Shown: positions 10,935 to 21,611 of the stretch, piece after piece
Layout of the letters: every line of letters begins with the position of its first letter
Numbering within the stretch: position 1 is the first letter of the stretch
From: Actinostola sp. cb2023
Taxonomy: Eukaryota > Cnidaria > Anthozoa > Actiniaria > Actinostolidae
Length of the DNA: 64,000 bases
Assembly (NCBI GenBank): GCA_033675265.1
Contig: JAUJYZ010000332.1
Coordinates: forward strand, 141,065 to 205,064
Reading direction: 5' to 3'
Translations under genes and position numbers: made by a program
The notes under the pieces: model-generated
The model's database searches: none
Seen by the model: the letters and a program-made list of their open reading frames with translations, nothing else
What the model was told of the DNA's origin: nothing

Positions 10935-10989
10935 CTCAACTGAAGTCAGTAGTCAGGTTTTTTAGTGTGTGGTTTTCTTAACTATTGCG

Positions 10990-11415
10990 ATGTCAGATCT
11001 GCAGTGTTTTTTGAAGGGGATTCTAAGTGACTCAGACTCATGCAGTGAGTTTCGCGGTGAAACCATTTCGGTGCCTCTACTTGAATGTCTGGATGACATA
11101 CTCGTCCATTTGCGATCAATTCATCTTTCTCGCGAAAAACTGAAGGAATGGCAGTTAATAACAGCAAGAGCAGGGTTATTTAATCTAGACAAGGAAAGAC
11201 TTGAAGCCATGTATGTGTGCCCTAAACATCGACGCATGTTGGGAAAACATTGGAAGCCATCAAAGACCGCATGCCAGCATCCGGCTCACAAGCACAGTGA
11301 GAACAAGAAACGCGTGTCTGCTAAAAAGGCCATAAAAGGAAGGACAAGAGCCTCACCACAGATGTCAAGAGAGATCCAGATGATATATGAGATGCTTGTA
11401 CCAGTTGGATCGCGT
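10990..11415 (+). CDS. N-terminal exon of the TTAA-element transposase
   Basis: From ATG 10990 (MSDLQCFLKGILSDSDS) the frame is open to a GTAAGT donor at 11416. The residues show a zinc-binding pattern: CPKHRRMLGKHW, then CQHPAHKH, and VPVGS at the exon end. The next exon (11821-11921) continues with ICETCRSN after the AG at 11820, giving a C-x2-C pair. This layout (CPxHR ... CxxPxxxHK ... VPVGSxICxxCR) is one I recognise from predicted cnidarian proteins of unknown function. The exon 1 to exon 2 phase is consistent (1+2). It very likely belongs to the same protein as the long ORF at 12116-15118. Confidence 0.65.
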
Positions 11416-11820
11416 AAGTAACATTTGTATACTCACTCTATTCGTGAATATACATTTGCATATGATTGCTAATTAGCATGTCAGTCCTCTGAGAAAGATT
11501 CAACGTTACTCAATATTATTATGATAAACTCTATGTCTTGGAGTCTTTTAGAAAGACTATTTAACTCCAATTTTATATTAACATTCCCGCGTTAAACCAA
11601 TTTATACAAACAAATCACATTTCAAATGTCGAAATAATACAATGAATGGACTTAGGCACCCTGCACTTCAAGTCACGTGATCTCAAAAAGGGAGAGGCCG
11701 GGATTTATTTTTGAATCACCCTGATATAACGCTGGAATTACCGTAAATAAATAGTTTGAACAATGAATTGCAGCCACTTTATCAGCATGAGTTCACATTT
11801 TGTTTGTTAATTTCTTTCAG

Positions 11821-11921
11821 CCATATGCGAAACATGTAGGAGCAATCACAAAACAAAAGTGGACACTGAGTTACCATGGCTCAAAGATGACTGCAATGGA
11901 CCACAGAAACAACATTCACCG
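11821..11921 (+). CDS. Second exon of the TTAA-element transposase
   Basis: A TTTCTTTCAG acceptor opens an exon reading PICETCRSNHKTKVDTELPW. It ends before GTAAGA in phase 2. If joined to AG at 12114 the frame enters the long ORF at TTG 12116 without a stop. That acceptor lacks a good pyrimidine tract, so the exact third junction is uncertain. Confidence 0.5.
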
Positions 11922-12115
11922 TAAGATTTTTTAACAGGTTGGATTTTGGTTACACTGTATTTAGGTGGAAGTACAGTCAGAAAAAGTGACTAAAAATGAG
12001 AAACACACAGAAACGTATAAATGTAACAAAGCATACTAGACAATGAAATATCCAAAGTTTGACATATCTCATCGGGTTGTAGTATGCTGGGTGTTGTACA
12101 GGACATGGGTGCAGC

Positions 12116-15100
12116 TTGAACACTGATTTGTTTAAGTCTGACTTTGGTATGTTTTCTTTATCGCATTGTTATGTTTTCTTTATCTCTCCTGAACCATCAA
12201 AGGGGAAAGCAATGGATCCCTTATGGACTCCTGGACATTTTCGTGAACAGTTTAACGATTCCTCAGATAACGAGTCAGAAGGTGCGGGTGATACTGCTGC
12301 TATTACAACCTTTAACAGTGCTATGGAAATGCTATCAAAGGTAGCTCCTGGTCACAATGTAGAACCATTGACCTTTCAACTTAAAGGGGAGTGGAACAGT
12401 GCTTCACTTTTAGACCAAGAACACTGTATCAACCGAGCGAAGGAAGCGTGCAACTTAGTCTGTCATGCCATAGCACCCGATGAAGGCGAGAAACTGTTTC
12501 AGAATTTACAAAACACGCACGCGAATGCAATTGAAGAAACCGATCTTCCTGGAAATCTTGTTGCAATGATCGCTGCATATAAGAACGCTCCCACATCGAA
12601 TTTAAAAACTCAGATTTTGAGTATTTACGCTTATGAATACACAAGTGAAAAACTGAAGAGGTTTCACGAGCCATTTGAGAAATTAAGCGATCGGAAGATT
12701 AAACGAGCTAGAGAGCATGCTAGAACTGTTGGTCCCGGCTTACCTGTGGAAAAGAAACCATCTCATAGAATAAGAATTGATATGACTAAGTTGGATCACT
12801 TTCTAACGTTTGTGAACCGTCCGTATTTCTACCAGGACGTAACATACGGCAACCGCACACTTAAACTAGACAATGGTGAGCGTCTAAGTATGCCTAACAT
12901 CATTCGTACAGTCACAAGGTCCACGATGATAACTCAGTATCTACAATATTGCAAAGAAGATGGGTTTGAGCCTCTCAGTCGTGCTACATTGTATCGAGTT
13001 TTAGAAGTGAGGGAAGCATCACAACGAAAGTCATTGCAGGGCTTAGACAACACGGCAGCTGATGGAACTGAAGGTTTCCACCGACTAATAACTATTGTCG
13101 ATGAGTTGGAGTCTAACTTTGGGGCTGATAAGATTTGGTGTAATGACATGCGTAGACGATTGAAGGCTGGAAGAAGATACTTGAAGACTACATACCGTGT
13201 GCATTGCCGTGATGAATCGGATTTATGTCCTGACCATTGTAGGAAGTACGCTTTAAGTGACCCTTCTGATTCTGACTTTCAAGAGTTCTGCACACACGAC
13301 CATTTCACAAGATGTAACGACTGTGAAGACCTAAAAGAAACTATTCAATCTATTGAAAATATGATCTTAATGCTCGCTAAAAACATGTACAATTCTGAGC
13401 AATGTGATGATTTTATTTATGATTTCAGTCAAGCAAAGGTCTTCATCTTCACATGGAAAGCTCACGTACTCCGTTCTGAGAATCAAGAGGAGGCCAAACA
13501 AACTGCTGTTGCCTCGTTAAAAGATGATTCCATCATGATTGTCATGGATTGGGCGATGAAATTTGTGCAGATGCGACATAGAGAAAAGCAAAGCGAATGG
13601 TTTGCTAAGCGAGGTATAAATTGGCATGTCAGTAGCGTGTTGTCCAAGAATTCAAATGGTCAAGTTGAAGTGTCTTACTACGCGCATCTCGTCAATAGCT
13701 GCAGCCAGGATTGGTTCGCAGTCACTTCCATCGTGGAACAGCTACTTACGATGATTCATTCTGAAAAGCCACACATTTCTACAGTAGTTTTGAGATCTGA
13801 CGAAGCTGGCTGTTACCATAATAGTCAACTTTTGGCAGCTCTGCGAGACGTGGGAGAACGAGTAGGGATTTCAATCGCAAGGTACGATTATTCTGAGCCC
13901 CAATTTGGCAAAGATATCTGCGATAGGATTCTGTGCCCAATGAAAGGTGCTATTCGCAGATACTGTAATGAAGGGCATGATATACTCTCTGCCCAAGATA
14001 TGCATACTGCACTGAAAGAAAGAAATGTGAAAGGCAGTACAGCCGCAGTTTGCGAAATTAGACCAACCGAAATGGATCTAGAGATAACAAAGTTGCAGGG
14101 GATGAGTGCTTTTCACAACTTCGTGTATGAGAAGAACGATCTAAGAGTGTGGAAGGCCTTTGGTGTTGGACCCGGGAAAGTTGTGCCATGGAAAAGTATC
14201 TACCACCGCAACCAAAGTGAAACACGTCTCGAAATTTGCGAAAACTACGGATTTTTCCCTCCCTCTCCAAGAAGAATAAAAACTGATTCGCGTGTTTCAG
14301 AAGATCCAATTCCAGAAGCAACAGTTTTTGAGTGCCCTGATATCGCTTGCTCTCAAGCTTTTACTGATCTAGAATCTGCTGAACTCCACGCATGCTTAGA
14401 ACGTCACTCCGAACCAAAGCCAAAATCGACCCAGGAAAAGCAAGAAAGTATTTACGACACGCTGCGTAGGGGATGGGTTGAGCAATTTGCGTCCCTTTCA
14501 CTTGCTGACGAGGCTTCCTGTGCAACGCGCACAGCTGGAATATCTAGAGAAGACAAACAATACGATCTACTACCATGTGGATGGGCGCTACAAAAACCTA
14601 GAACTACTTCCAGATTTACTGAGAAAGTCAAATGTTATCTTTTAAGAAAATTCGAAGTAGGAGAGAAAACGGGAAGGAAAGCGGATCCTCAACAAGTCGT
14701 ACAAGATATACGAACTGCTAGAGATGAACTTGGGAATAGACTGTTTTCAAGAGACGAATGGCTTACCAAGTCACAGATACAGGGATATTTTTCAAGACTG
14801 ACATCAAGCCGTAGAAAACAGCTCTCTGCTGATCCTTTGCAAGAAAATGATGAAGAGAATTGGGATGAAAATGAAAAGATGCATCAAGAAATAGTTCAAA
14901 CCGTGGTCAATGAACTTTGTGCCAATCATCCAATTATGTATGACATCTACGATCTCTGCGAGTATAGTCATCAAGATAACCTGAAGAAATTTAATGTGAA
15001 AATGCTTCAAAACATTTGTGAACACTTTGATTTACCATTCAAACGAAAGACGCTGAAGGCGGAGCTTATTAACACCATCAAGACCATGGTTGGAGAATGC

Positions 15101-15118
15101 AGTTGTTCCTCGACTTAG
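12116..15118 (+). CDS. Large DDE-like transposase (long exon) of the TTAA element
   Basis: This is a 1000-codon open frame ending in TAG at 15116-15118. If translated alone, the likely start is ATG 12212 (MDPLWTPGHFREQF, with a good Kozak G-3/G+4). Otherwise it is the last exon of the gene starting at 10990. A Cys/His-rich patch spans residues ~360-410 (CRDESDLCPDHC ... CTHDHFTRCNDC). Candidate catalytic acids are D~477 (MIVMDWAMKF) and D~562 (VVLRSDEAGCYH), followed by SEPQFGKDICDR (~592-604). A C2H2 finger lies at ~739-765 and a C-terminal SAP-like helix pair at ~960-995. No frameshift or stop is present over 3 kb, so it is possibly still functional. The superfamily is not certain; the DDE reading is inference. 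Confidence 0.75.
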   Translation: MNTDLFKSDFGMFSLSHCYVFFISPEPSKGKAMDPLWTPGHFREQFNDSSDNESEGAGDTAAITTFNSAMEMLSKVAPGHNVEPLTFQLKGEWNSASLLDQEHCINRAKEACNLVCHAIAPDEGEKLFQNLQNTHANAIEETDLPGNLVAMIAAYKNAPTSNLKTQILSIYAYEYTSEKLKRFHEPFEKLSDRKIKRAREHARTVGPGLPVEKKPSHRIRIDMTKLDHFLTFVNRPYFYQDVTYGNRTLKLDNGERLSMPNIIRTVTRSTMITQYLQYCKEDGFEPLSRATLYRVLEVREASQRKSLQGLDNTAADGTEGFHRLITIVDELESNFGADKIWCNDMRRRLKAGRRYLKTTYRVHCRDESDLCPDHCRKYALSDPSDSDFQEFCTHDHFTRCNDCEDLKETIQSIENMILMLAKNMYNSEQCDDFIYDFSQAKVFIFTWKAHVLRSENQEEAKQTAVASLKDDSIMIVMDWAMKFVQMRHREKQSEWFAKRGINWHVSSVLSKNSNGQVEVSYYAHLVNSCSQDWFAVTSIVEQLLTMIHSEKPHISTVVLRSDEAGCYHNSQLLAALRDVGERVGISIARYDYSEPQFGKDICDRILCPMKGAIRRYCNEGHDILSAQDMHTALKERNVKGSTAAVCEIRPTEMDLEITKLQGMSAFHNFVYEKNDLRVWKAFGVGPGKVVPWKSIYHRNQSETRLEICENYGFFPPSPRRIKTDSRVSEDPIPEATVFECPDIACSQAFTDLESAELHACLERHSEPKPKSTQEKQESIYDTLRRGWVEQFASLSLADEASCATRTAGISREDKQYDLLPCGWALQKPRTTSRFTEKVKCYLLRKFEVGEKTGRKADPQQVVQDIRTARDELGNRLFSRDEWLTKSQIQGYFSRLTSSRRKQLSADPLQENDEENWDENEKMHQEIVQTVVNELCANHPIMYDIYDLCEYSHQDNLKKFNVKMLQNICEHFDLPFKRKTLKAELINTIKTMVGECSCSST

Positions 15119-15213
15119 ACCTCATTCAGTTAAGAGTTAAATGTTAGTTAACAAGGTATGATGAGGGACCATGGGATCTAACGCACCATCTACGCGGGGG
15201 AGGGGGCATTGGT

Positions 15214-15248
<35 letters not shown>

Positions 15249-15602
15249 ACTCCCACAGCCGGATAGTGACTGGTGACGTATATCATCGCCAAATCAATTA
15301 TTTTATCTAGATATAAATTCCACTCAGTGATTGTTTCTTTCGAATGTTTCCTGCATGTTTTAAAGTTACTTCGATACAGTATATCTTTGCCTGTTTTACA
15401 AGAAATATGTGTCGTCATGCATGTCATAACCTCGTAAGTGTACGACGGCAAAAGTAAGTGCATCATTCCACTATATATTTGCCTGAACAAAGGGCATACA
15501 AATAATTCAATGTAATGATCTTCATAGCTCTAGACCTAGATCGTAAAGTTCGGCCACTGTGGTGGCATCGCTTTGCTAAAATTACAACTTATTATGCACG
15601 TG
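15119..15602. other. 3' non-coding region of the transposon with poly-G tract
   Basis: No ORF of note is present. A G run of ~38 nt (about 15210-15247) makes a minus-frame poly-Pro artefact. The region ends at the right TIR. Confidence 0.5.
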
Positions 15603-16972
15603 GCACGTGCATTGGCAGACTTGTCAATTTCACTGTTTACTGATTAATTCAGTTCGATTCTCATTGCATTGTATGGACGAAAAATCATCTATAACGAATT
15701 TATCTCTGTTTCTTTTGGAATTCTTTGGCCATGGATTTGTATATCATTCTATTCCCAGTAAGTGATTAGATTTTGCCCTTTGTCAGGTAATATTTTAAGA
15801 CTTTAATTTATTGACATTCGAACGCTTTTTGGAAGCGAGTAGTCAAAATATCCAGATGAATGCTTGCTTAGCGTTCTCTGAAATGTTAATATAGACAAAG
15901 TTTGCTTCTAAAATCTTATTTGGCAAGGTTCAAATTGTACAACAATGTCATTCACATTAATTTATTTTATCTGCCAATGGAGAAAAGTAGATTCAAAAAT
16001 GATCATTTTTCATGTTTGACCGCGGGAGTCTTTAGATAGGGTTAAATAGCGCCTTGGCGTGCAAAGAGTTTTTCGTTAAAATGTTTCAAACTGCTGCATA
16101 GGGTAAATTAGCAGTTTATCTAGGTCGCGCTGTAAAAATTATGTCCATAAGAAACAATTTGGCTTTGCGACGGTTGCTTAAATACACGTAAAAATCAGGC
16201 CGGATTTTGGTCGCGAACGAGCGATTATGGGCCAATGACGTTTTTTGCCCGTACGGAACGAATTTAAATCTAACAACAAAAATATTGTGGTTTTGTTACC
16301 TTGGTATGAAGTACTTTTACCACACAGAAAATCAGGCGATTTTATTTATCGACGCGAATCGCGTGGACCGCTTTTACAGAGACAGCCTCTTAACAGCCCA
16401 TACCTGATTAAAATGGGTACAATGTAACTTAGTTTCTTACATTTTTTGGGCATGTGTTAACAAAATAACGAAAGCTTATCCAATAAGAAGAAGGAACCAA
16501 GTCACCTAATTGGTAAAACTTTCAAATATTTGTCATTGTAAGCTTGAGCATAAAATTGCCAATTTTTTTATCTTCTATGATTTATATAACCCAGTAATAG
16601 TTTCAATTACTGTATAATATATCATTCACATATTGCCAAAAGATAAGTGATCATGTAGATTATAAGATTTGGTTTAATTTGCTTATTGCCATACTCGTGA
16701 ACAATGATTGTCGAAAATGAATAAAGATTAGTACATGAACATGTATAATAACACTGTTGTTGTCACCTGAAAATTATTGTAGCAATAAAATTCATTTATA
16801 AGATCCTACTCAATTTCTTATTAGATCTTACATGATCTTAATAGAGATTTCTCATAAGACGGAGACTTTTACGCTACTTTTACGCAGATGCAAATTTTGA
16901 AAGAACGTTTATTTGAATGACAAAGACTGCATTGTCTTGGCTAAGAAATACGAGTATATTGTTTCAAATATA

Positions 16973-17231
16973 CAGTCATTTGCAAAAATTTTGTCCGCCA
17001 CGATATATCAATATATCAATATATCGGGTGCATCACTAATACTATTAAATGAAGCAAAATTTACAAACAACAAACGTAAGACTAAAATAAACATTATACT
17101 AAATATTTCTACCAACTTTTCTGGCATTAACCCGCTTTAAGGGGAATTTTCGATTATTTAATTACCCATAATACACCCGATATATTGATATATTGATATT
17201 TCGTAGCGGCCAGAATTTTTGCAAATGACTG
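16973..17231. mobile_element. TA-flanked MITE nested in the left Harbinger arm
   Basis: A 259-bp element has ~58-bp TIRs (CAGTCATTTGCAAAAATT... and its mirror) and TA duplicated at 16971-16972 and 17232-17233. The right Harbinger arm has the uninterrupted site GTGTTATATTTGAAAC near 20270, proving the insertion. The TIRs carry a repeated ATATATCAATATATC motif. It is Tc1/mariner-type and non-autonomous. Confidence 0.85.
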
Positions 17232-17460
17232 TAACACTTCTTTAATAACATGACTCGTATATGATTACAATAACATTCTGCAAAAGTATCAGAAATACCA
17301 ACGGTAGTTTAATAGCTAGTTATTTTCTTTTTCTCCTGCTATTTTTGACAAATGAGCACATTTTTCGCTATTAATGTTTTGTTGGTCAATCGATACTCCT
17401 AAACATATTAATCCATTGGGAAATCTGTATAGAGTGTGACATACAACATTGTCCAAGCTA

Positions 17461-18264
17461 TCAAATTTTGTTTTGGATTTTATCGAAAAGCCCTTGCATT
17501 TTCTGCATTGTACTCAAGGCCGCATCACACATTAAGGAATGCTTTTCGAGAGCTTCTCTCTGCAGTTCGGACTTGTCCTTCTTCTTAATCTGTGGCTCGT
17601 CACTGTCGCTTCCATCGTCATCATCTCCTCCATTGCTCTTTTTTTCCTTTCTTTTTCTTTTCTCTATCCTTGCTCTACGCCTCCTATCTTTGGGATCTTG
17701 TATGTCCGCATCTTTCATATTGCTCCACTCGTCACTTGAACTATCATCAAAAAATGCTTTTTTTTCTTTCTGTGCCGATGCAAACTTTTGGGGTTCTTTT
17801 TGTTTTTTCTTGCTAGCCCTCTCTTTCTTGTTCGTTTCTATGTCGTTGTCGCTATCTCCTCTATTCTGGTGTTTGTGAGGATCTGATTTGGACTCTTCAC
17901 CATTGACGACGTGGATATTTGCTACACATCTTTTGCACCTAGATATGATGGCTTTTGACTTCGACTTCTGATAGTAAGCTTTAACCTCTGATGGCACATA
18001 ATGAGAATTGGAAATTAACTTTTTGGCGCATGATGCAACAGACTCCCATCCTTTGGTTCTTTCACTTAGCCAGGCTTCGGATATCACTGAAGTCTACGCC
18101 TGGTTTTCTCTTCACTAAAATGTAACAATGATATGTATTTATTTTTCAATAATTTATCTGGAATTAAGCAAAAATGACATTCCGAACTTACGTCTTTCTG
18201 CTCTCTTTGAACCGGATTGAGATGTGGTTGGCTCATCTTCATATGGCCTCCAAATTCCTGACAT
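17461..18264 (-). CDS. Harbinger accessory protein (charged, possibly Myb-like), 2 exons
   Basis: Inferred exons are 18192-18264 (ATG; MSGIWRPYEDEPTTSQSGS) and 17461-18086, joined in phase 1+2 through a GTAAGT donor and a TTCAG acceptor. The second exon gives LISEAWLSERTKGWESV, then a CxxC (RCKRC), a strongly charged Lys/Glu/Asp-rich middle and a C-terminal helix ending KMQGLFDKIQNKI. Harbinger elements usually encode a second DNA-binding (Myb/SANT-like) protein that works with the transposase. Position and divergent orientation fit that role, but the Myb fold itself is not evident. The plus ORFs over this region are antisense shadows. Confidence 0.55.
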
Positions 18265-18484
18265 TGCCAGCACGTACTTGGATTTTTTTTTCTCAGTCTA
18301 GTTGTCTATCCGCCAAAGGTTTAGCCAGTTTGAGCTGAGTTTAGGATTTGAGGTTTAGAATTCGAAGCTGTGTATTTATAAGAACTATATAGATTTTGCA
18401 TTACAATGCCATCAAACTATACACTAATCAGCAAACACAGATTAGAAGAAAAGAAGCCTTTCCATGAAAAGAGTTATGCAATCC

Positions 18485-18735
18485 TTTTGTAAAACTGAAG
18501 CGTTTGTAAGAGTACAATCCTAATTTTGTAAAACTGGGGCGTTTGTAAGAGTGCAATCCTAATTTTGTAAAACTGGAGCGTTTGTAAGAGTACAATCCTA
18601 ATTTTGTAAAACTGGGGCGTTTGTAAGAGTGCAATCCTAATTTTGTAAAACTGGGGCGTTTGTAAGAGTGCAATCCTAATTTTGTAAAACTGGGGCGTTT
18701 GTAAGAGTGCAATCCTAATTTTGTAAAACTTTTGA
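18485..18735. repeat. 39-bp minisatellite between the divergent Harbinger genes
   Basis: About six units of 39 bp (AATTTTGTAAAACTGGGGCG plus TTTGTAAGAGTGCAATCCT) occur in tandem. As 39 is 13 codons, the minus strand is an open 110-codon frame with repeats of SFTKLGLHSYKRP. No start context or homologue supports translation. Its place between divergent genes suggests promoter or spacer DNA. Confidence 0.85.
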
Positions 18736-18873
18736 GTGCAAAAGCTAGAAATATAGGCATTTTATCGCAATATTTCAGAAAAGCGACAGGTTATATACAT
18801 AACCTGCGTGCACAACACTGTGACTTTCTTTTCTTTGTATAAACATCAATGAATAACTGCACTGTGTGATCAG

Positions 18874-20061
18874 TTGCAGTGCGCATTGTTCATTTTACCG
18901 AAACATTTTGGTTACAACGACGGGTTCACATACATGGAGACCATTACTTTCATACAATGTTGTTACATTCTGTGCACCATTATAACTACTTTACCGGCAC
19001 CACTACCCCAAGAAGCTTTGGATTTTGGGTACGATAACGAAATTCTTCTGTGTTGTTTTGCTATCCTGCAGTTTTTGGTGAGCATAATATTCCAAGATCT
19101 TAATCTAACATTTCCACAATCTCTTCTCCCGCTGAGTCGCAATTCACATGATTTCCTTGGAAGAGATGTATTTGGAACGTTTTCAAGATACAAATATATT
19201 TTCTGGCTTCTGTCCGGAGAGACACGCGAGACATTTAATGAATTGGTTGATAATGTGCGGCATGACATTCTTATATCAAGGAGAGATGGCGAACCAAGAG
19301 TCAGAGAAGGCAGACCTTATACACTTGATGTAACTAATAGGGTGTTGTTAGTACTTATATGACTTCGTAAATACCCTAGTATAGATATTTCAGCTTGTAT
19401 TTTTGATATCAGTATGTCCACAGTCTCTGGAACTATTTATCAGATTGTTCCAATCCTGTGGCATCATTTCCGTTCTCTTATATCATGGCCGAACCGTAGG
19501 CAATGGAGACATCATCAAAACTCTTGGAGATACTTTCCAAATGCCGTGGGAGCAATTGATGGGACATATACCCCAATAAATCGGCCTTCAGAGAGGCAAG
19601 GGAACTTTTACAGTGGACATCGACACAGACATGTAATGAGTATCCAAGTAGTCTGTGACTGCTTAGGTCACATACGATTTATCCAAGCTGGATTCCCAGG
19701 CCATTTGAATGACGCTGGGGCCTATTTGAGAATGCAGCCGATAGGGCCTGGGTTAACCTTAGATTTCCCAGCTAACTGTGAGCTGTTGGCCGATAAAGGA
19801 TATGCTGCTCGTGCTCCTCTTCGCACAATGTGGCGACAAACGCAACTGAGACGTATGCCTGGTAGACTTTGTCGGCTAGCTATGAAGCAAAATATATACC
19901 ACAAAAAGTACAGAATGAAAGTAGAACATGTCATTAAACATATAAAAGACTACAGAGCATCCAGAAATATATGGCGGCATCCACGGTGGTTTCAGCCAGT
20001 CATTTTTGAATTATGTGCATTTATGGCTGAGAGACACATACGACTTTTTCTTTCACTTTGA
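18874..20061 (+). pseudogene. PIF/Harbinger transposase (DDE_4 type), one nonsense codon
   Basis: The frame is continuous from about 18874 to TGA at 20059-20061 except for a single TGA at 19360-19362. The 17 codons between that stop and ATG 19414 read on in the same frame (LRKYPSIDISACIFDISMST), so the stop is probably a mutated TGG. Family motifs are present: AIDGTYTPINRP (first catalytic Asp), QAGFPGHLNDAGAY, LLADKGYAA and KVEHVIKHIKDYR (acidic third position). The true start may be the ATG of Met-Glu-Thr near 18934. The enzyme would cut and paste the host element, but this copy is inactive unless the stop is read through. Confidence 0.85.
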
Positions 20062-20439
20062 CACGACAAAATGTTAGTTTTTGTTTGATTTCCCAATGGA
20101 TTATGTTTAGGAGTATCAATTTACAAATACCACATCAGTAGCAAAAAATGTGCTGTTGTCAAAAATAGCGGGAGAAAAAGAAAAAAAACTAGCTAACTAC
20201 TAGAAAAAAACTAGATACTTTTGCAGAATGTTATTGTAATCATATACGAGTCATGTTATTAAAGAAGTGTTATATTTGAAACAATATACTCGTATTTCTT
20301 AGCCAAGACAATGCAGTCTTTGTCATTCAAATAAACGTTCTTTCAAAATTTGCATCTGCGTAAAAGTAGCATAAAAGTCTCCGTCTTATGAGAAATCTCT
20401 AATAAGATCCTTGTAAGATCTTACAGAATCTTGATAAGA

Positions 20440-20885
20440 ATACTGTAAGATCTTATAGGATCTTAATAAAATTATTGTAAGATCTTGTAGGATCTTAATA
20501 CAATTATTGTAAGATCTTGTAGGATCTTAATAAAATTATTGTAAGATCTTATAGGATCTTAATAAAATTATTGTAAGATCTTATAGGATCTTAATCAAAT
20601 TATTGTAAGATCTTGTAGGATCTTAATCAAATTATTGTACGATCTTGTAGGATCTTAATCAAATTATTGTAAGATCTTATAAGATCTTAATAAAATTATT
20701 GTAAGATCTTATAGGATCTTAATAAAATTATTGTAAGATCCTGTAGGATCTTAATAAAATTATTGTAAGATCTTGTAGGATCTTAATAAAATTATTGTAA
20801 GATCTTATAGGATCTTAATAAAATTATTGTAAGATCTTATAGGATCTTAATAAAATTATTGTAAGATCTTACAGGATCTTGATAA
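20440..20885. repeat. 32-bp AAGATCTT tandem array at right Harbinger end
   Basis: Units of ~32 bp (TAAGATCTTGTAGGATCTTA plus ATAAAATTATTG) repeat about 14 times, with small changes (TAGG/AAGG, AAA/CAA). The array grades into AGATCTT-rich sequence to 21070. Confidence 0.85.
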
Positions 20886-21272
20886 GTTCTTGTAAGATCT
20901 TATATGGTCTTGATAACTTCTTGTAACATCTTCAAAAAAAATATTATAAGATCTTGTAGGATCTTATAAGATTCTTATAAGAATCTTATAAGATTCTTAT
21001 AAGATACATCATAAGATCTTAATAAGATCTTAATTAGATTCTTATTAAGATTCTTAATAAGATTTCCACCTGGGTAAGCAGTCCGAGACAATACTCCATT
21101 ATATTAAAACAATGAAATGCATTTATTATTGTTTATTATTGTTTTCATTCCAATCATTATTCTTCCTATGTTGCCTTGTATATACTTTACGTCTTTCAAC
21201 CGCAGTTCATTAAGCTCCTACATTAAAAACATTCAAACCAGAGATCGTCTTATTCAATAAATAATAAGTGTT

Positions 21273-21359
21273 ATTTACTGCATGAGCGGCCGTGTTGTAT
21301 CTGTAGATATATCTGTAGATCTATATATCCGATACAACACGACCGAGAATGCTGTAAAT
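21273..21359. repeat. Hairpin-forming inverted repeat
   Basis: CGGCCGTGTTGTATC (21287) pairs with GATACAACACGACCG (to 21345), with partial pairing of the flanking TTTACTGCAT/ATGCTGTAAAT. The loop holds repeated ATATCTGTAGAT. It may be a small MITE. Confidence 0.6.
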
Positions 21360-21611
21360 GGCTTCTCAACCATTTATATATATTAAGATTAGTATTAAAT
21401 TTAAGAAGTTCAACGTAACTGTTTTGATGAAATTTCAAATCCCATGTGTATTGATTTTCTTACAATAGCTAGTTTAATTGTTTTGAGTCGGGAATGCAAT
21501 TCCCAATGCTAATTTGAATTTTAAATGCATGATCATTTTACACAGTTGAAGAAATAAGCAATCCACCCATCGGCTTCATACATGTTATGCTAGACTCATA
21601 CTGAATTTCAG

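Larger units (their letters stand above)
10109..16389. mobile_element. 6.28-kb TTAA transposon with ~788-bp TIRs
   Basis: TTAA flanks both ends (10105-10108, 16390-16393). The termini are GAGGCTGTCTCTGTAAAAGC and its complement. Nearly identical inverted repeats cover 10109-10896 and 15603-16389. Both end internally at the palindrome GCACGTGC. The single-copy interior encodes a spliced zinc-finger/DDE-like transposase on the plus strand. The TTAA target is typical of piggyBac and Kolobok superfamilies, but piggyBac ends (CCY) and Kolobok THAP motifs are not seen. The superfamily is therefore left open. The arms are almost unbroken and the long ORF is intact, so the element is young. Confidence 0.85.
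16797..21076. mobile_element. PIF/Harbinger element with long inverted arms and AAGATCTT-array ends
   Basis: Inverted arms match between about 16845-17420 (after removing a 259-bp insertion) and 20082-20405. Shared blocks include AAAGACTGCATTGTCTTGGC and the ACGAGTCATGTTATTAAAG region. Outside the arms lie AAGATCTT-type repeats: only ~50 bp on the left (16797-16850) but ~675 bp on the right (20395-21070), ending TTTCCACCTGGGTA. Inside are divergent genes, a minus-strand accessory gene (17461-18264) and a plus-strand DDE_4-type transposase (18874-20061). The left array looks truncated, so the true left terminus and target duplication cannot be read. Confidence 0.7.

Noticed and set aside
15137..15490. 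Minus-strand ORF with a poly-Pro run
   Set aside because: The run is the reverse of a homopolymeric G tract in the transposon 3' region. It has no domain or start context.
17468..17878. Plus-strand Ser/Leu/Phe-rich ORFs
   Set aside because: They are antisense to the Lys/Asp-rich second exon of the Harbinger accessory gene and result from its codon bias.
18428..18760. Repeat protein of 13-residue units
   Set aside because: The open frame follows from a 39-bp minisatellite. No homology, start signal or splice context supports translation.
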